From: Flavobacterium agri
Lineage (GTDB): Bacteria > Bacteroidota > Bacteroidia > Flavobacteriales > Flavobacteriaceae
Length of the DNA stretch: 64,000 nucleotides
Reading direction: 5' to 3'
NCBI RefSeq assembly: GCF_013401995.1
Contig: NZ_JACBJI010000003.1
Location: 310,001-374,000 of the forward strand
The position numbers and the translations under genes were made by a program. Positions 32,480 through 41,993 of this stretch are shown piece after piece (positions within the stretch are counted from its first letter, which is position 1; each line of letters opens with the position of its first letter). The notes under the pieces were generated by a model that had not been told where the DNA came from, did not search any database, and worked only from the letters and a program-made list of their open reading frames with translations.

Positions 32480-34036
32480 TTATTCTTGGGCGGCTTTTTT
32501 CTTCTTGATGAAAAAGTTTGCAACAAAGTAGAAACCAAGCGCAATCAGGAAAAACTTAAAGTACGAAACCGGCTCGCCATCGCCTCCGACAGTCGTAAAC
32601 ACGCGTTCCCAACGGATTTTGTCGAAGCCTTTCTTGTTCGGGTCGAGACTCATCCAAATGAACACCGGTTTTCCGACTACGTGGTTTTCGGGTACGAATC
32701 CCCAATAACGGCTGTCTTCAGAATTGTGGCGGTTGTCACCCATCATCCAATAATAATTCTGGCCGAATGTGTAAGAAGTGGCGACTTTACCGTCGATACG
32801 GATTTCGTCTCCGTTCACCTTAAGGTCATGGCCTTCGTATTCCGAAATGATTTTTTTGTAGAACGGAAGCGATTGGCGGTTAAGCGCAACGGTTTTGCCT
32901 TGTTCCGGAATATAGATCGGACCGTAATTGTCGATTGTCCAATTCGTATAGCCTTTAGGGAAAACCACAGTTGGGGAAACCCCTTTCTTTTCATTGTTTT
33001 TGGTCACCGAAACCACGCCCGGAACTTTGCGCAACTGTTCGGCTCCGCGTTCGGTCATCGCGCTGATGAGCAAAGTGTCGCGTCTGTCGCTGATGAAACC
33101 GGCTTTGTCGGTCACGTCGAGATTGCCCAAGACATATTCGAAATCGATAGGCGTCTTGCCGTCGAAAGTTACATAATAGGCGGTTTGCGGTCGCGCTCTT
33201 TCGGGCAATACCAGTTTTTTGCCGTTGATGACCACGTCTCCGTCCACGATCGAAAGACTGTCGCCTGGCGTTCCAACGCAGCGTTTCACGTAATTCGATT
33301 TCTTGTCTACGGGTTTGTTTACGCGAGGTCCGGGCACGAAAAAGCGCTCGACCGTATCGACGGGCCAATTAAAGACCACGATGTCGTTCTTTTCGATCTT
33401 TTCGAATCCAGGAAAACGGAAATTCGGCAATTGCGGCTTGAACAGGTACGAGCGTTTGTTGATTACCGGAATCGTGTCGTGTACCATCGGCAAAGCGACC
33501 GTCGTAGAAGGCGTACGCGCGCCGTAATGGAACTTGCTTACAAAAAGGAAATCGCCGATCAACAACGATTTTTCAAGCGATGATGTCGGAATCGTGAACG
33601 GCTGCATTATGTACGTATGCACTACCGTAGCCACTACGACCGCAAAAAGCAACGAACTCAAGGTATCTCCGGCCTTCGATTTGGCGCGCAGTTCGCGGTC
33701 CGGAATATGGTTCAGCGGCTGTGTATAGTTGACGTAATAGATGTAGAGACCCAAAGTGAAAATACCCAAAAGCGTATCTGAAGTCGAGTTTTTACCGAAG
33801 CTTCTCAACGTTTCCACCCAAACCACAGGGAACATGATCAGGTTGACGATGGGTACGAAAAGCAAAATCGTCCACCATGGCGGGCGATTGATGATTTTCA
33901 TAAGCACGATGGCGTTGTATACCGGAACGGCGGCTTCCCATCGTTTGCGGCCGGCAGCCTCATATAACTTCCACGTTCCTGCAAAATGTACTACCTGCAC
34001 GATCAGGAAAAAGATAAACCATTGGGTCAAGGTCAT
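32480..34036 (-). CDS. lepB: Signal peptidase I, long Bacteroidota form
   Basis: 518 residues, much longer than the 324 of E. coli LepB. The N-terminal 110 residues hold several transmembrane helices not found in the classic enzyme. The catalytic Ser153 is in FTIPTSSLEKSLLIGDF and the general-base Lys251 in NYVKRCVGTPGD, with the closing motif YWMMGDNRHNSEDSRYWGFVP. A periplasmic insert of about 140 residues separates the last two motifs. It removes signal peptides from exported proteins. It stands after dapB and before wbqC in the par operon. Confidence 0.94.
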   Translation of the reverse strand: MTLTQWFIFFLIVQVVHFAGTWKLYEAAGRKRWEAAVPVYNAIVLMKIINRPPWWTILLFVPIVNLIMFPVVWVETLRSFGKNSTSDTLLGIFTLGLYIYYVNYTQPLNHIPDRELRAKSKAGDTLSSLLFAVVVATVVHTYIMQPFTIPTSSLEKSLLIGDFLFVSKFHYGARTPSTTVALPMVHDTIPVINKRSYLFKPQLPNFRFPGFEKIEKNDIVVFNWPVDTVERFFVPGPRVNKPVDKKSNYVKRCVGTPGDSLSIVDGDVVINGKKLVLPERARPQTAYYVTFDGKTPIDFEYVLGNLDVTDKAGFISDRRDTLLISAMTERGAEQLRKVPGVVSVTKNNEKKGVSPTVVFPKGYTNWTIDNYGPIYIPEQGKTVALNRQSLPFYKKIISEYEGHDLKVNGDEIRIDGKVATSYTFGQNYYWMMGDNRHNSEDSRYWGFVPENHVVGKPVFIWMSLDPNKKGFDKIRWERVFTTVGGDGEPVSYFKFFLIALGFYFVANFFIKKKKAAQE

Positions 34037-34098
34037 ATTGTTTGATTTTTAGGCGTAAGTCGGGGCATTTCCCGATGCGTTACCAATTTAAGATTTTT

Positions 34099-34797
34099 TT
34101 AAAGTTCGAGTACGTCTTTCATAGAGAACACACCAGTCTTGCCGACGAGCCACTCCGCTGCGATTACCGCTCCGTATGCAAAACCTTCGCGTGAATGCGC
34201 GGTGTGCGTGATTTCTATGCGGTCTACGTTTGAATCATAGGCAACCGTATGCGTTCCGGGCACGTTCTCGATGCGTTTGGCGTCGATCAAAATTTCGTCC
34301 TGTTTTGCATCTTTCAAAGCCCAGCTCGAATAATCGGAGTTCTCGATGATGTCTTTGGCAAGTGAAATCGCCGTTCCGCTTGGCGCGTCGAGTTTTTGCG
34401 TGTGATGGATTTCTTCCATGCTCGCTTTATACTCGGGGAATTTCGCCATCATCTTGGCCAGGTATTCATTGAGGTTGAAAAACAAATTCACGCCGAGGCT
34501 GAAGTTCGATCCGTACAAAAAAGCTCCTTGTTTTTCTTCGCACAAGCCGACCATGTTGTGGTAGTGTTCGAGCCATCCGGTCGTTCCCGAAACCACGGGC
34601 GTATTGCCGTTGAGACAGGCCGAAATGTTCCCGACGGCCGCATCGGGCACGCTGAAATCGATCGCGACATCGGCGTTTGAAAGCCCTTCGAACGAATCGG
34701 AACTCTTTTTACGCATCACGATCTCGTGTCCGCGTTCCAAAGCGATGCGTTCGATGATCTGGCCCATTTTGCCGTATCCCAAAAGTGCTATCTTCAT
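34099..34797 (-). CDS. dapB: 4-hydroxy-tetrahydrodipicolinate reductase
   Basis: 232 residues, slightly shorter than the usual 240-270. It reduces the DapA product in lysine and diaminopimelate synthesis. The NAD(P)-binding ALLGYGKMGQIIE, the AIDFSVPDA motif, SGTTGW, the GSNFSLGVNLF block, and the catalytic EEIHHTQKLDAPSGTA are all visible. DUF5683 precedes it with no gap. Confidence 0.95.
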   Translation of the reverse strand: MKIALLGYGKMGQIIERIALERGHEIVMRKKSSDSFEGLSNADVAIDFSVPDAAVGNISACLNGNTPVVSGTTGWLEHYHNMVGLCEEKQGAFLYGSNFSLGVNLFFNLNEYLAKMMAKFPEYKASMEEIHHTQKLDAPSGTAISLAKDIIENSDYSSWALKDAKQDEILIDAKRIENVPGTHTVAYDSNVDRIEITHTAHSREGFAYGAVIAAEWLVGKTGVFSMKDVLEL

Positions 34798-35358
34798 CTA
34801 GAATTTATAGTTTAAGGTAAGCCCGACCGAAGGTTTCGAGTACATGTCCGATTCGATCAATCCGGGTTCGAGCGTCAAATCGTCGCTCACGTTGAACTGC
34901 TTGAGGTGTGCGTCGATATTGGCGTCGACGATATTCAATACATAAAATCCGACGGCGAACAAAAGCGAATATTCACGGTTTTTCTTGTAGCCGCGTTGGG
35001 CCGCGATCAAACGTTGGTCGTCAAGGTATTGGTATTCGTCGTCGTGATAACCTGCAAGACGCCTTTTGTAGGCGTCGCGTACCTTTTTGTATTTGGTATT
35101 CTGGTCGGAGTAGAAGTAAAGGCTCGTGCCGATCGCGCCGTACACCAAAGGCACTTTCCAATACCGCTTGTTGTAGACTTGTCCCAATCCGGGCAAAATG
35201 GCCGAATAAAAAGCCGCTTTCGCCGGACGCAACGGGTCGATAACCTGATTTTTAGTCGTATCGGCAACAGCCAATGGAGCGTCTATTTTCTGTACTTTCT
35301 GAGCCGAAGCCGAAAAAGCCGAAAACAGCACTATTGCTATGAAAGCCGAAAGTCTCAC
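34798..35358 (-). CDS. DUF5683 domain protein
   Basis: 186 residues with a signal peptide (MRLSAFIAIVLFSAFSASAQ). PAKAAFYSAILPGLGQVYNKRYWKVPLVYGAIG is the hallmark of DUF5683, with two hydrophobic segments and a beta-rich C-terminal end (SVGLTLNYKF) that hints at association with the outer membrane. Function is not established. It overlaps the parB stop by four bases and touches dapB, so all are coupled. Confidence 0.9.
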   Translation of the reverse strand: MRLSAFIAIVLFSAFSASAQKVQKIDAPLAVADTTKNQVIDPLRPAKAAFYSAILPGLGQVYNKRYWKVPLVYGAIGTSLYFYSDQNTKYKKVRDAYKRRLAGYHDDEYQYLDDQRLIAAQRGYKKNREYSLLFAVGFYVLNIVDANIDAHLKQFNVSDDLTLEPGLIESDMYSKPSVGLTLNYKF

Positions 35359-36254
35359 GAACCTTGGATGAGTTTCACGATGCGGTTGAAATCTTCTTCC
35401 GAATGGAACGGGATCGTGATTTTGCCTTTGCCGTTAGCTGCGACTTTAACATCGACTTTAGTGCCGAAATACGAAGCGATGGCTTTCTTCTGTTCGATAT
35501 CTACCGAAAAACCCGAAGATTTCGATTTGGCCGATTTCGGCAACAGGCTTTCGTGGTAATTCTTCACCAAAGCTTCGGTCTCGCGTACCGACAGGTTCTG
35601 GCTGATGATCTTGTGGTAAATGTCGGTTTGGGCGTCGTGGTCTTCGATGTTGATGATCGCGCGTCCGTGACCCATCGAGATGAAACCGTCGCGGATTCCC
35701 GTCTGGATGATCGGGTCGAGTTTCAAAAGGCGCAGGTAATTCGCAATCGTAGAGCGTTTTTTGCCCACGCGCTCGCTCATCTGTTCCTGAGTCAGGCTGA
35801 TTTCATCGATCAAACGCTGATAGGACAACGCAATCTCTATCGGATCCAAGTCATGGCGTTGGATGTTTTCCACAAGCGCCATCGTAAGCGAATCGTTGTC
35901 GTTCGCGATACGGATATAAGCCGGAATCGTGGTCAATCCCGCGATTTTGGACGCGCGCAAACGGCGTTCACCCGAAATCAGCTGGTATTTGTTGAAGTCG
36001 GTCTTTCGGACGGTAATCGGCTGGATCACACCCAATTCACGGATGGAAACCGCGAGTTCCTGAAGCGCTTCCTCGTTGAAGTTCGAGCGCGGCTGAAACG
36101 GGTTGATCTCGATCAGGTCGAGTTCGAGTTCGATGATGTTTCCGATCACTTTGTCGGCGTTCTTGTCGTCTGCCGATTGTATGTTGTTTTCCGGATCTTT
36201 GAGCAAGGCCGATAAACCTCTTCCCAACGCCTGTTTTTTGATAGCCTGTGCCAT
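35355..36254 (-). CDS. parB: Chromosome partitioning protein ParB
   Basis: 299 residues. The N-terminal ALGRGLSALL box contacts ParA, followed by the ParB/Srx CTP-binding domain with NPFQPRSNF, ISGERRLRASK and VENIQRHDLDPIEIA. A helix-turn-helix follows (LTQEQMSERVGKKRSTIANYLRLL) for parS binding, and a C-terminal dimerisation domain. No parS-like palindrome was identified in the window by eye. It follows parA by six bases. Confidence 0.95.
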   Translation of the reverse strand: MAQAIKKQALGRGLSALLKDPENNIQSADDKNADKVIGNIIELELDLIEINPFQPRSNFNEEALQELAVSIRELGVIQPITVRKTDFNKYQLISGERRLRASKIAGLTTIPAYIRIANDNDSLTMALVENIQRHDLDPIEIALSYQRLIDEISLTQEQMSERVGKKRSTIANYLRLLKLDPIIQTGIRDGFISMGHGRAIINIEDHDAQTDIYHKIISQNLSVRETEALVKNYHESLLPKSAKSKSSGFSVDIEQKKAIASYFGTKVDVKVAANGKGKITIPFHSEEDFNRIVKLIQGS

Positions 36255-36260
36255 GCAGTA

Positions 36261-37025
36261 TTAACTGTTTTTCTTGATGATTTCTTGTGCAAGGTGCAGA
36301 TAATTCGTCGCACCCTTGCTCGTCGCGTCGTAATTGATGATGCTTTCTCCGTAGCTCGGCGCCTCACTCAATTTCACGTTTCTCTGTATGATGGTCTCGA
36401 AAACCATGTCCCCGAAGTGTTTCTGCACTTCCTCTACGACCTGGTTGCTCAAACGAAGACGCGAATCGTACATCGTAAGCAGCAAACCTTCGATATCGAG
36501 GTTCGGGTTGTGTATTTTCTGCACGCTCTTGATCGTATTGAGCAATTTGCCCAAACCTTCGAGCGCGAAATATTCGCATTGTATCGGAATCACTACCGAA
36601 TCGGCCGCCGTAAGCGCATTCAGAGTCAAAAGACCCAAAGAAGGCGCGCAGTCGATCAGGATGTAATCGTATTTCTCGCGGGTTTCCTCAAGTGCCTGTT
36701 TGAGCATGTATTCGCGGTTTTCCTTGTCGACAAGCTCGATTTCGATGGCCACAAGGTCGATGTGTGCGGGAATCACGCTCACGTTGGGAGCGGTCGTGAC
36801 CACGGTTGCCTCATCGGCCGTAACGCTGTGTTCCAAAAGCTGGTAGGTGCCTTTCGTGACGTTCTCAATATCGAGCCCCAACCCAGAACCGGCGTTTGCC
36901 TGAGGATCGGCGTCGATAAGCAATACTTTTTTCTCAAGGACACCAAGCGCGGCGGCAAGGTTTACCGAAGTGGTCGTTTTTCCAACACCGCCTTTCTGGT
37001 TGGCGATGGCAATGATTTTACCCAT
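36261..37025 (-). CDS. parA: Chromosome partitioning ATPase ParA
   Basis: 254 residues, the short Soj type without an N-terminal DNA-binding domain. The deviant Walker A is IIAIANQKGGVGKTTTSVNLA, the switch region is LIDADPQANAGSGLG, and DYILIDCAPSLGLLTLNAL is Walker B. It forms ATP-bound dimers on DNA that move ParB-parS complexes. First gene of the operon running to wbqC. Confidence 0.96.
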   Translation of the reverse strand: MGKIIAIANQKGGVGKTTTSVNLAAALGVLEKKVLLIDADPQANAGSGLGLDIENVTKGTYQLLEHSVTADEATVVTTAPNVSVIPAHIDLVAIEIELVDKENREYMLKQALEETREKYDYILIDCAPSLGLLTLNALTAADSVVIPIQCEYFALEGLGKLLNTIKSVQKIHNPNLDIEGLLLTMYDSRLRLSNQVVEEVQKHFGDMVFETIIQRNVKLSEAPSYGESIINYDATSKGATNYLHLAQEIIKKNS

Positions 37026-37288
37026 GAATCAGTTTGAAATTTTGAGCCGTAAAAATACAATTATTTGCGGGATGTTCAAGGGTTAGTTGTTAACAGAAAG
37101 GCAAAGTTTTTACAGTAGCAGTAGCTGTGGCAGTGACGGTCACAGAAAGCGGTGCTGATCCCGATTGCACAGGTTTTTTAACGCAGGCCAAAGTCTGATG
37201 CCGGTTCAAAATACTTGTATTACATCCAAGCTTGTGTGGCATTACCTGCAACTCCAACTCCAACTCCAACCGCCTTCTGCTACTGCAA
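37026..37288. other. Gap of 263 bp with simple-sequence tracts
   Basis: The gap holds a short tandem run of CAACTC units near 37250-37270 and related CAGTAG/CTACTG tracts on both sides that are roughly complementary. I see no convincing gene or terminator. Confidence 0.5.
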
Positions 37289-38119
37289 CTATCTTCTGCT
37301 ACTGTTGTGCGCTTTCGTCCACGCTTCGATCGCATCCAAAACCTTGACTTCGGTTTCAGGGCTTCTCAATCCGACATCGTGACCTTGGCCTTGCATCACG
37401 AGAAGTTTCGAATCGGCGCTTTGTTTCTGCAGGATTTCATACAAAAACCGCGCTTGCGAAATCGGCACCAAATCGTCCTGGTCACCATGAATAAGCTGCG
37501 TCGGGATATTCTTCACGAACGCATACGGGCTTATTTTCTTGAGTTTTTCAAGATTCTCGGGCGTATTCTCGAGTTTGGCTTCGGCTAACAGCATCACGGC
37601 CAAAACCAGATTGAATTTTTTGGCCACTTCGAGCATTTGCGGATCGTCGAGTCGCGTAGGAGCGCTCATGGCCGTAATCGATTTGACGGGTTGGTCGGTC
37701 GTATACGCATACATCAATGCCAAATGTGCTCCGGCACTGATGCCGCTTATGTGATAACCGCCGTCACTAAAACCGAAATCCCGCGAAACGACCCTGACTT
37801 TCGCCACGGCATTCGAAATATCGGCTACAAGATCTTTGCCGTGCACTTTTTCCGAAACCGTGCGATAATCTACATTTACGACCACCATCCCACGGTCGCG
37901 AAGATCTTTTGCGTTCTTTTCGGTCATTTCGTTCGTGCCCATGACCCAAGCGCCTCCGTGTATCAGGATAAAAACCGGGGTCGATTGATCCATTTTTGCA
38001 GGCATGTACAAATCGAACGTTTGTTTTTTGTCCTGTCCGTACGGGATGTGCTCAATGTCGAGCTGGGCAAAAGCTACAGAACAAAGCAGCAAGAAAAAAA
38101 TCGGTAATTTGATTCTCAT
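37289..38119 (-). CDS. Exported alpha/beta hydrolase, esterase/lipase-like
   Basis: 276 residues with a signal peptide (MRIKLPIFFLLLCSVAFAQ). The HGGAWVMG motif forms the oxyanion hole of the hormone-sensitive-lipase/BD-FAE group, the nucleophile is in GISAGAHLALM (Gly-x-Ser-x-Gly), and Asp and His are in HGDQDDLVP and GQGHDVG. Acts outside the cytoplasm on an unknown ester or peptide. The gene is alone. Confidence 0.87.
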   Translation of the reverse strand: MRIKLPIFFLLLCSVAFAQLDIEHIPYGQDKKQTFDLYMPAKMDQSTPVFILIHGGAWVMGTNEMTEKNAKDLRDRGMVVVNVDYRTVSEKVHGKDLVADISNAVAKVRVVSRDFGFSDGGYHISGISAGAHLALMYAYTTDQPVKSITAMSAPTRLDDPQMLEVAKKFNLVLAVMLLAEAKLENTPENLEKLKKISPYAFVKNIPTQLIHGDQDDLVPISQARFLYEILQKQSADSKLLVMQGQGHDVGLRSPETEVKVLDAIEAWTKAHNSSRR

Positions 38120-38163
38120 GGATAGGTGATTTGGGCCTGTTTATTTTGTTTATTTCGAACCTT

Positions 38164-39045
38164 TTACGAATTCTTTTTTGCCTTGATCATCGCTTCGAGC
38201 ATGTCCCACATTTCCTCGGGAATCGCCTCGAGCAAATTGAATTGGCCCGCGCCTTTGAGCCATTCGCCGCCGTCCAAAGTGATGACTTCACCGTTTAGGT
38301 AAGCCGAAAAATCCGAAACCATGTAAGCCGCGAGATTCGCAAGTTCCTGATGGTCGCCCACGCGTTTAAGCGGCACTTTCTTCGCAAGGTCGAATTGGTC
38401 TTTCAGATCGCCGGGAAGCAATCTGTCCCAAGCGCCTTTTGTAGGAAACGGACCCGGCGCTATGGCGTTCGAACGGATGCCGTATTTGGCCCATTCCACG
38501 GCCAAACTGCGCGTCATGGCCAAAACGCCGGCTTTCGCAGTAGCGCTCGGAACCACATAAGCCGAACCGGTCCACGCATAAGTCGTCACGATGTTCAGGA
38601 TGACCGATGAAGCCTGTTTGCTGTCGATCCAGTGTTTCCCGAAGGCTAATGTACAGTTCTTGCTGCCTTTGAGCACGATGTCGATGATCGTGTCGAAAGC
38701 ATTTGCAGACAGCCGTTCGGTAGGTGAAATGAAGTTCCCGGCGGCGTTGTTGAGCAACACGTCCACGCTTCCGAATTCTGCCAAAACCGATTGCAGCATG
38801 GCTTCGACCTGATCGTAATGACGCACATCGCAAGCCACGGCAAGGCACTTTCCACCCGTCTCGGCTTCGAGTTCGCTTGCGGTGGTTTTGAGTTTTTCGA
38901 GATCGCGCGAAGTAATGGCGACGTTCGCTCCCAATTCGAGGAAATACTTGGTCATCGATTTGCCAAGGCCGCTTCCTCCGCCTGTCACGACTATGTTTTT
39001 GCCTTTCAAAGCGTCGTCGCGCAACATTTTTGCTGTAAAGTCCAT
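38164..39045 (-). CDS. Short-chain dehydrogenase, 2,4-dienoyl-CoA reductase-like
   Basis: 293 residues from the ATG at 39045. Rossmann motif VVTGGGSGLGKSM and NNAAGN are clear. The classic Tyr-x-x-x-Lys is replaced by Ser-x-x-x-Lys (VPSATAKAGVLAMTRSLAVEW), as in the peroxisomal and mitochondrial 2,4-dienoyl-CoA reductase branch, which reduces polyunsaturated acyl-CoAs with NADPH during beta-oxidation. The C-terminal extension (GAGQFNLLEAIPEEMWDMLEAMIK) is also seen in that branch. Neighbours give no further hint, although the mutase genes nearby also serve acyl-CoA metabolism. Confidence 0.87.
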   Translation of the reverse strand: MDFTAKMLRDDALKGKNIVVTGGGSGLGKSMTKYFLELGANVAITSRDLEKLKTTASELEAETGGKCLAVACDVRHYDQVEAMLQSVLAEFGSVDVLLNNAAGNFISPTERLSANAFDTIIDIVLKGSKNCTLAFGKHWIDSKQASSVILNIVTTYAWTGSAYVVPSATAKAGVLAMTRSLAVEWAKYGIRSNAIAPGPFPTKGAWDRLLPGDLKDQFDLAKKVPLKRVGDHQELANLAAYMVSDFSAYLNGEVITLDGGEWLKGAGQFNLLEAIPEEMWDMLEAMIKAKKNS

Positions 39046-39115
39046 TCGGTTTGTTTTTGCTAAATGTAGCGATTCGGCCCAAAACAAAAAAGTATCTTCT
39101 GAACGGTTTTTGCGT

Positions 39116-39517
39116 TTATTTGATGCTCGACAAAAATTCCGGAGTCACAGGTTTTTCTTGGAACGACAGCACGTTCGGATCATTTTCTGCCTTTTGGATA
39201 TCGGTATTGTCGATAGACGACGAAATGATGAAAATGCGGCATTTCTTCTTCAAATCTTCAGGAAACTTGTCGTAAGCCGCCATAAATTCAAAACCAGACA
39301 TGCCCGGCATGTAAATGTCCACAAGCATCAAAGCGGGCCAGGCATGCGAATCGTCCTGGTTGTCGCGCAAATAATCGAGCGCTTTTTGGGCCGAACTGAA
39401 TTCGAGCAGCTTATCGGCCAATTCCATTTTTTTGATCAGACGTGTGGCTACATACAGGTCGATCGGATTGTCGTCTATGACCATGACGACTTCGAAAATC
39501 GGGTTCTCGTTTTTCAT
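39116..39517 (-). CDS. Single-domain response regulator
   Basis: 133 residues: one receiver domain and nothing else. The acidic pocket is in VMVIDDNPIDLYV and the phosphorylated Asp in LMLVDIYMPGMSGFEF, with the conserved Ser and Lys in IFIISSSID and FQEKPVTPE. It overlaps the upstream kinase stop by four bases, so the kinase and this regulator form a coupled pair. Without an output domain it probably acts by protein contact or in a phosphorelay. Confidence 0.94.
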   Translation of the reverse strand: MKNENPIFEVVMVIDDNPIDLYVATRLIKKMELADKLLEFSSAQKALDYLRDNQDDSHAWPALMLVDIYMPGMSGFEFMAAYDKFPEDLKKKCRIFIISSSIDNTDIQKAENDPNVLSFQEKPVTPEFLSSIK

Positions 39518-41847
39518 TGGTGTAAGTTTTTTAGGTGTATTTCAAATGTGGTTCCCGTGCCTTCTTCAGAGTACAAAGTGATCGAGCCGTCGAGTTTTTC
39601 GGCGATCTGCCTTGAAATGTAAAGCCCGATTCCGGAACCTTCTGTAGGTCCGGGCAAACGGAAAAACATTTCGAAAACTTTCGAGTGGAATTCTTTCGGG
39701 ATGCCGACGCCGTTGTCCGAAATCACAAGCTTAAGTCCGGATTCCGTAGACGAGCCCGAAATCTTCACATACGGGTTTTGCTTTGACGGATCCCGAAACT
39801 TTATGGCATTGGAAACAATGTTCTCGAGCAAGGTGCAAACGCTTTGCAAATCGGAATGGAAAGGCACTTTTGTCTCGAAATGGATGTGGAATTCGATACC
39901 GTCCGACTTTTCGACCGATTTCATCGAATTGACGATCTTGTGCAGTATAAATTCCATATCTATCTCTGAAACATTTAAAGACGCACGGTTCGTATGCGCG
40001 TAGTTGAGCACGTTCTTGATGAAAATGTCGAGGCGGTCGACTTGTCCGTTTATAAGCCTTAAATGTTCGCGTGTCGAAGATTCGTTGGTGTCTTCGTTTA
40101 TGATGTCGAGCAATCCGCGGATAGAGGTGAGAGGTGCGCGCAAATCATGCGAAATGCTGTATACGAAGCGGTCGAGTTCAGAATTGGTGCGTTTTAGTTC
40201 TTCATTGTAGCGCTTCAGGCTCGAAATGTTGCGCGCGTGGCAAGCCGTCCCGATGATGTTGTCTTTTTCGCGTATCGGATAGAACGAAATTTCCCACCAC
40301 AAATCCGATTGGCCCGTCAACTCGACAGTCTCGCTGAAGATTTCACCAAGAAACGCACGATGGTAGAAATTGCCGTAATATTTTGCGATTTCCGCTCCGA
40401 GGCCGTCGTGCAGTATCGATTGTCCGGGTCGGATGCGATGTCCGATAAACGTGAGCATCGCTTCGTCAAACGCGCGGTTAGACGTGATGAGCTTCATTTC
40501 CGTGTCGACACTCCAAAGCAGGTCGTTCGTGTTGTTGATCAGCGCGAACAAATTGTTGCGGTCGAATTCCTGTTGTTTTTGGGCTTTTTTCTTGTCGTTG
40601 ATGTCGATGAAATTCGAAATGATCGCCTCGACTCCGGGTTCGTGCAGCAAGTTCGTGGCCGTTCCTTCGCACCAGATCCAATTGCCGCTTTTGTGCCGCA
40701 GCCGCATCTCGAAATGGAAAAAACCTCCGGGATGTTTGATGAGCTCCGACCTTTTGGCTGCATAATACGGTTGGTCGTCGGGATGGATCAGGTCGAAGAT
40801 GTTGAAGCGGTCGGTGTCTTCGTATTCATATCCGAGGACACGCGTTATCGACGGGCTTCCGTACAACAATTTCCCATCTTTCGACGCCATCGACTTCATG
40901 TCGGCACTTTTTTCGATGAGTGCGCGAAACCGTTTCTCGCTTTTCTCGAGTTGCGCCTCGGCCTCGCGCTGCCTTTTGGACATGACGGCGTTGTCGAGTG
41001 CATATGATAGGTCTTTGCTGACTTCCTGAAGCAGTTTGATTTCCTCGTCTTTGACGAAATCTTCCTTGTCCGAATACAAATCGAAAACGGCAACGACCTT
41101 GCCCGAATTGAACAACGGCAGCGAAATCAGCGTAGGCATTTTATAGCCTTTACCCATTGCAAGCGTTTGGTCACCGTTGATTTCGATTTGAAATTGTCCC
41201 GTTCGCATCAGCCTGTGATGGATGTCTTTGGATTCGTACGCGACAAAATCGGGGAATTTCGTTTTCTTGGGAAATCCGAATTGTGCTTGCGGGATGATGC
41301 CTTTGTTTTGCCGGTCGATAAGCCCTATCCACGCCGACGAGAACAGCCCTTGCTCGACAGCCGTGCGGCAAGCCGAAGCGAACAGCCTTTTTTCGCTCCT
41401 GTAATGCACGATGCTTTGGTTGATCTGGCTCAGGAACGCATACAGGCTTTTGGTCTTGCGGATGTTTTCTACCGCTTCCTTGTAAGGCGTGATGTCGAGC
41501 GAAAGGATGCAGATGCCTTCTTCGGCTGGTTCTATGCACAGGTCAAACCACTTCACGACACCGTTCGGGAACGTGAATTTGTTTTCAAGTCCGACGGCCT
41601 CTCTTTCGTACATGCATCGCTTGAGGCTCTGGAACACTTCTGTATCCTCTATGCCCGGGAATTTTTCCATCATCGTATGACCCACGAGTTGTTGGCGGGT
41701 CATCCTTACTTGATGAAGCATAATGTCGTTTATGTAGACGTACTTCCAGTTAAAGTCAATGATTTGGATACCTTCGAGCAATGAGTCCAGACGTTCCCGA
41801 AGCCGCGCAGTACCTGAAGCTTGGGTTTTAACGTGTTTATTCATCAA
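39514..41847 (-). CDS. Cytosolic PAS-GAF sensor histidine kinase
   Basis: 777 residues with no obvious transmembrane helix. In order: a PAS domain (about residues 10-130), a GAF-like domain (about 135-290, LFASACRTAVEQGLFSSAWIGLID), two further PAS domains with PAC ends, and a phytochrome-type HisKA with the phosphorylated His in YSISHDLRAPLTSIRGL. The ATPase domain has ENIVSNAIKFRDP, ISDNGVGIP and EGSGIGLYISRQIAEKLDG. It would sense soluble or redox/light-type signals and phosphorylate the single-domain regulator encoded directly after it. Confidence 0.93.
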   Translation of the reverse strand: MMNKHVKTQASGTARLRERLDSLLEGIQIIDFNWKYVYINDIMLHQVRMTRQQLVGHTMMEKFPGIEDTEVFQSLKRCMYEREAVGLENKFTFPNGVVKWFDLCIEPAEEGICILSLDITPYKEAVENIRKTKSLYAFLSQINQSIVHYRSEKRLFASACRTAVEQGLFSSAWIGLIDRQNKGIIPQAQFGFPKKTKFPDFVAYESKDIHHRLMRTGQFQIEINGDQTLAMGKGYKMPTLISLPLFNSGKVVAVFDLYSDKEDFVKDEEIKLLQEVSKDLSYALDNAVMSKRQREAEAQLEKSEKRFRALIEKSADMKSMASKDGKLLYGSPSITRVLGYEYEDTDRFNIFDLIHPDDQPYYAAKRSELIKHPGGFFHFEMRLRHKSGNWIWCEGTATNLLHEPGVEAIISNFIDINDKKKAQKQQEFDRNNLFALINNTNDLLWSVDTEMKLITSNRAFDEAMLTFIGHRIRPGQSILHDGLGAEIAKYYGNFYHRAFLGEIFSETVELTGQSDLWWEISFYPIREKDNIIGTACHARNISSLKRYNEELKRTNSELDRFVYSISHDLRAPLTSIRGLLDIINEDTNESSTREHLRLINGQVDRLDIFIKNVLNYAHTNRASLNVSEIDMEFILHKIVNSMKSVEKSDGIEFHIHFETKVPFHSDLQSVCTLLENIVSNAIKFRDPSKQNPYVKISGSSTESGLKLVISDNGVGIPKEFHSKVFEMFFRLPGPTEGSGIGLYISRQIAEKLDGSITLYSEEGTGTTFEIHLKNLHQ

Positions 41848-41993
41848 TCTAGCTCAACCTGATATTATGAGAAGAAAGATAAAGAATCGAAATCTCAAAA
41901 GGTTACATAATTCGCGTATTGTGATTTATTTAAACCATGAAAAAGCGCGATTTGCCATTTTGGATATAACTGAAATATCTTTGCGCAGATGAC

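Noticed and set aside
37090..37335. An 81-residue frame in the gap between parA and the hydrolase
   Set aside because: The translation is a simple-sequence product (LELELEL, TATATAT) of CAACTC and CAGTAG tracts.
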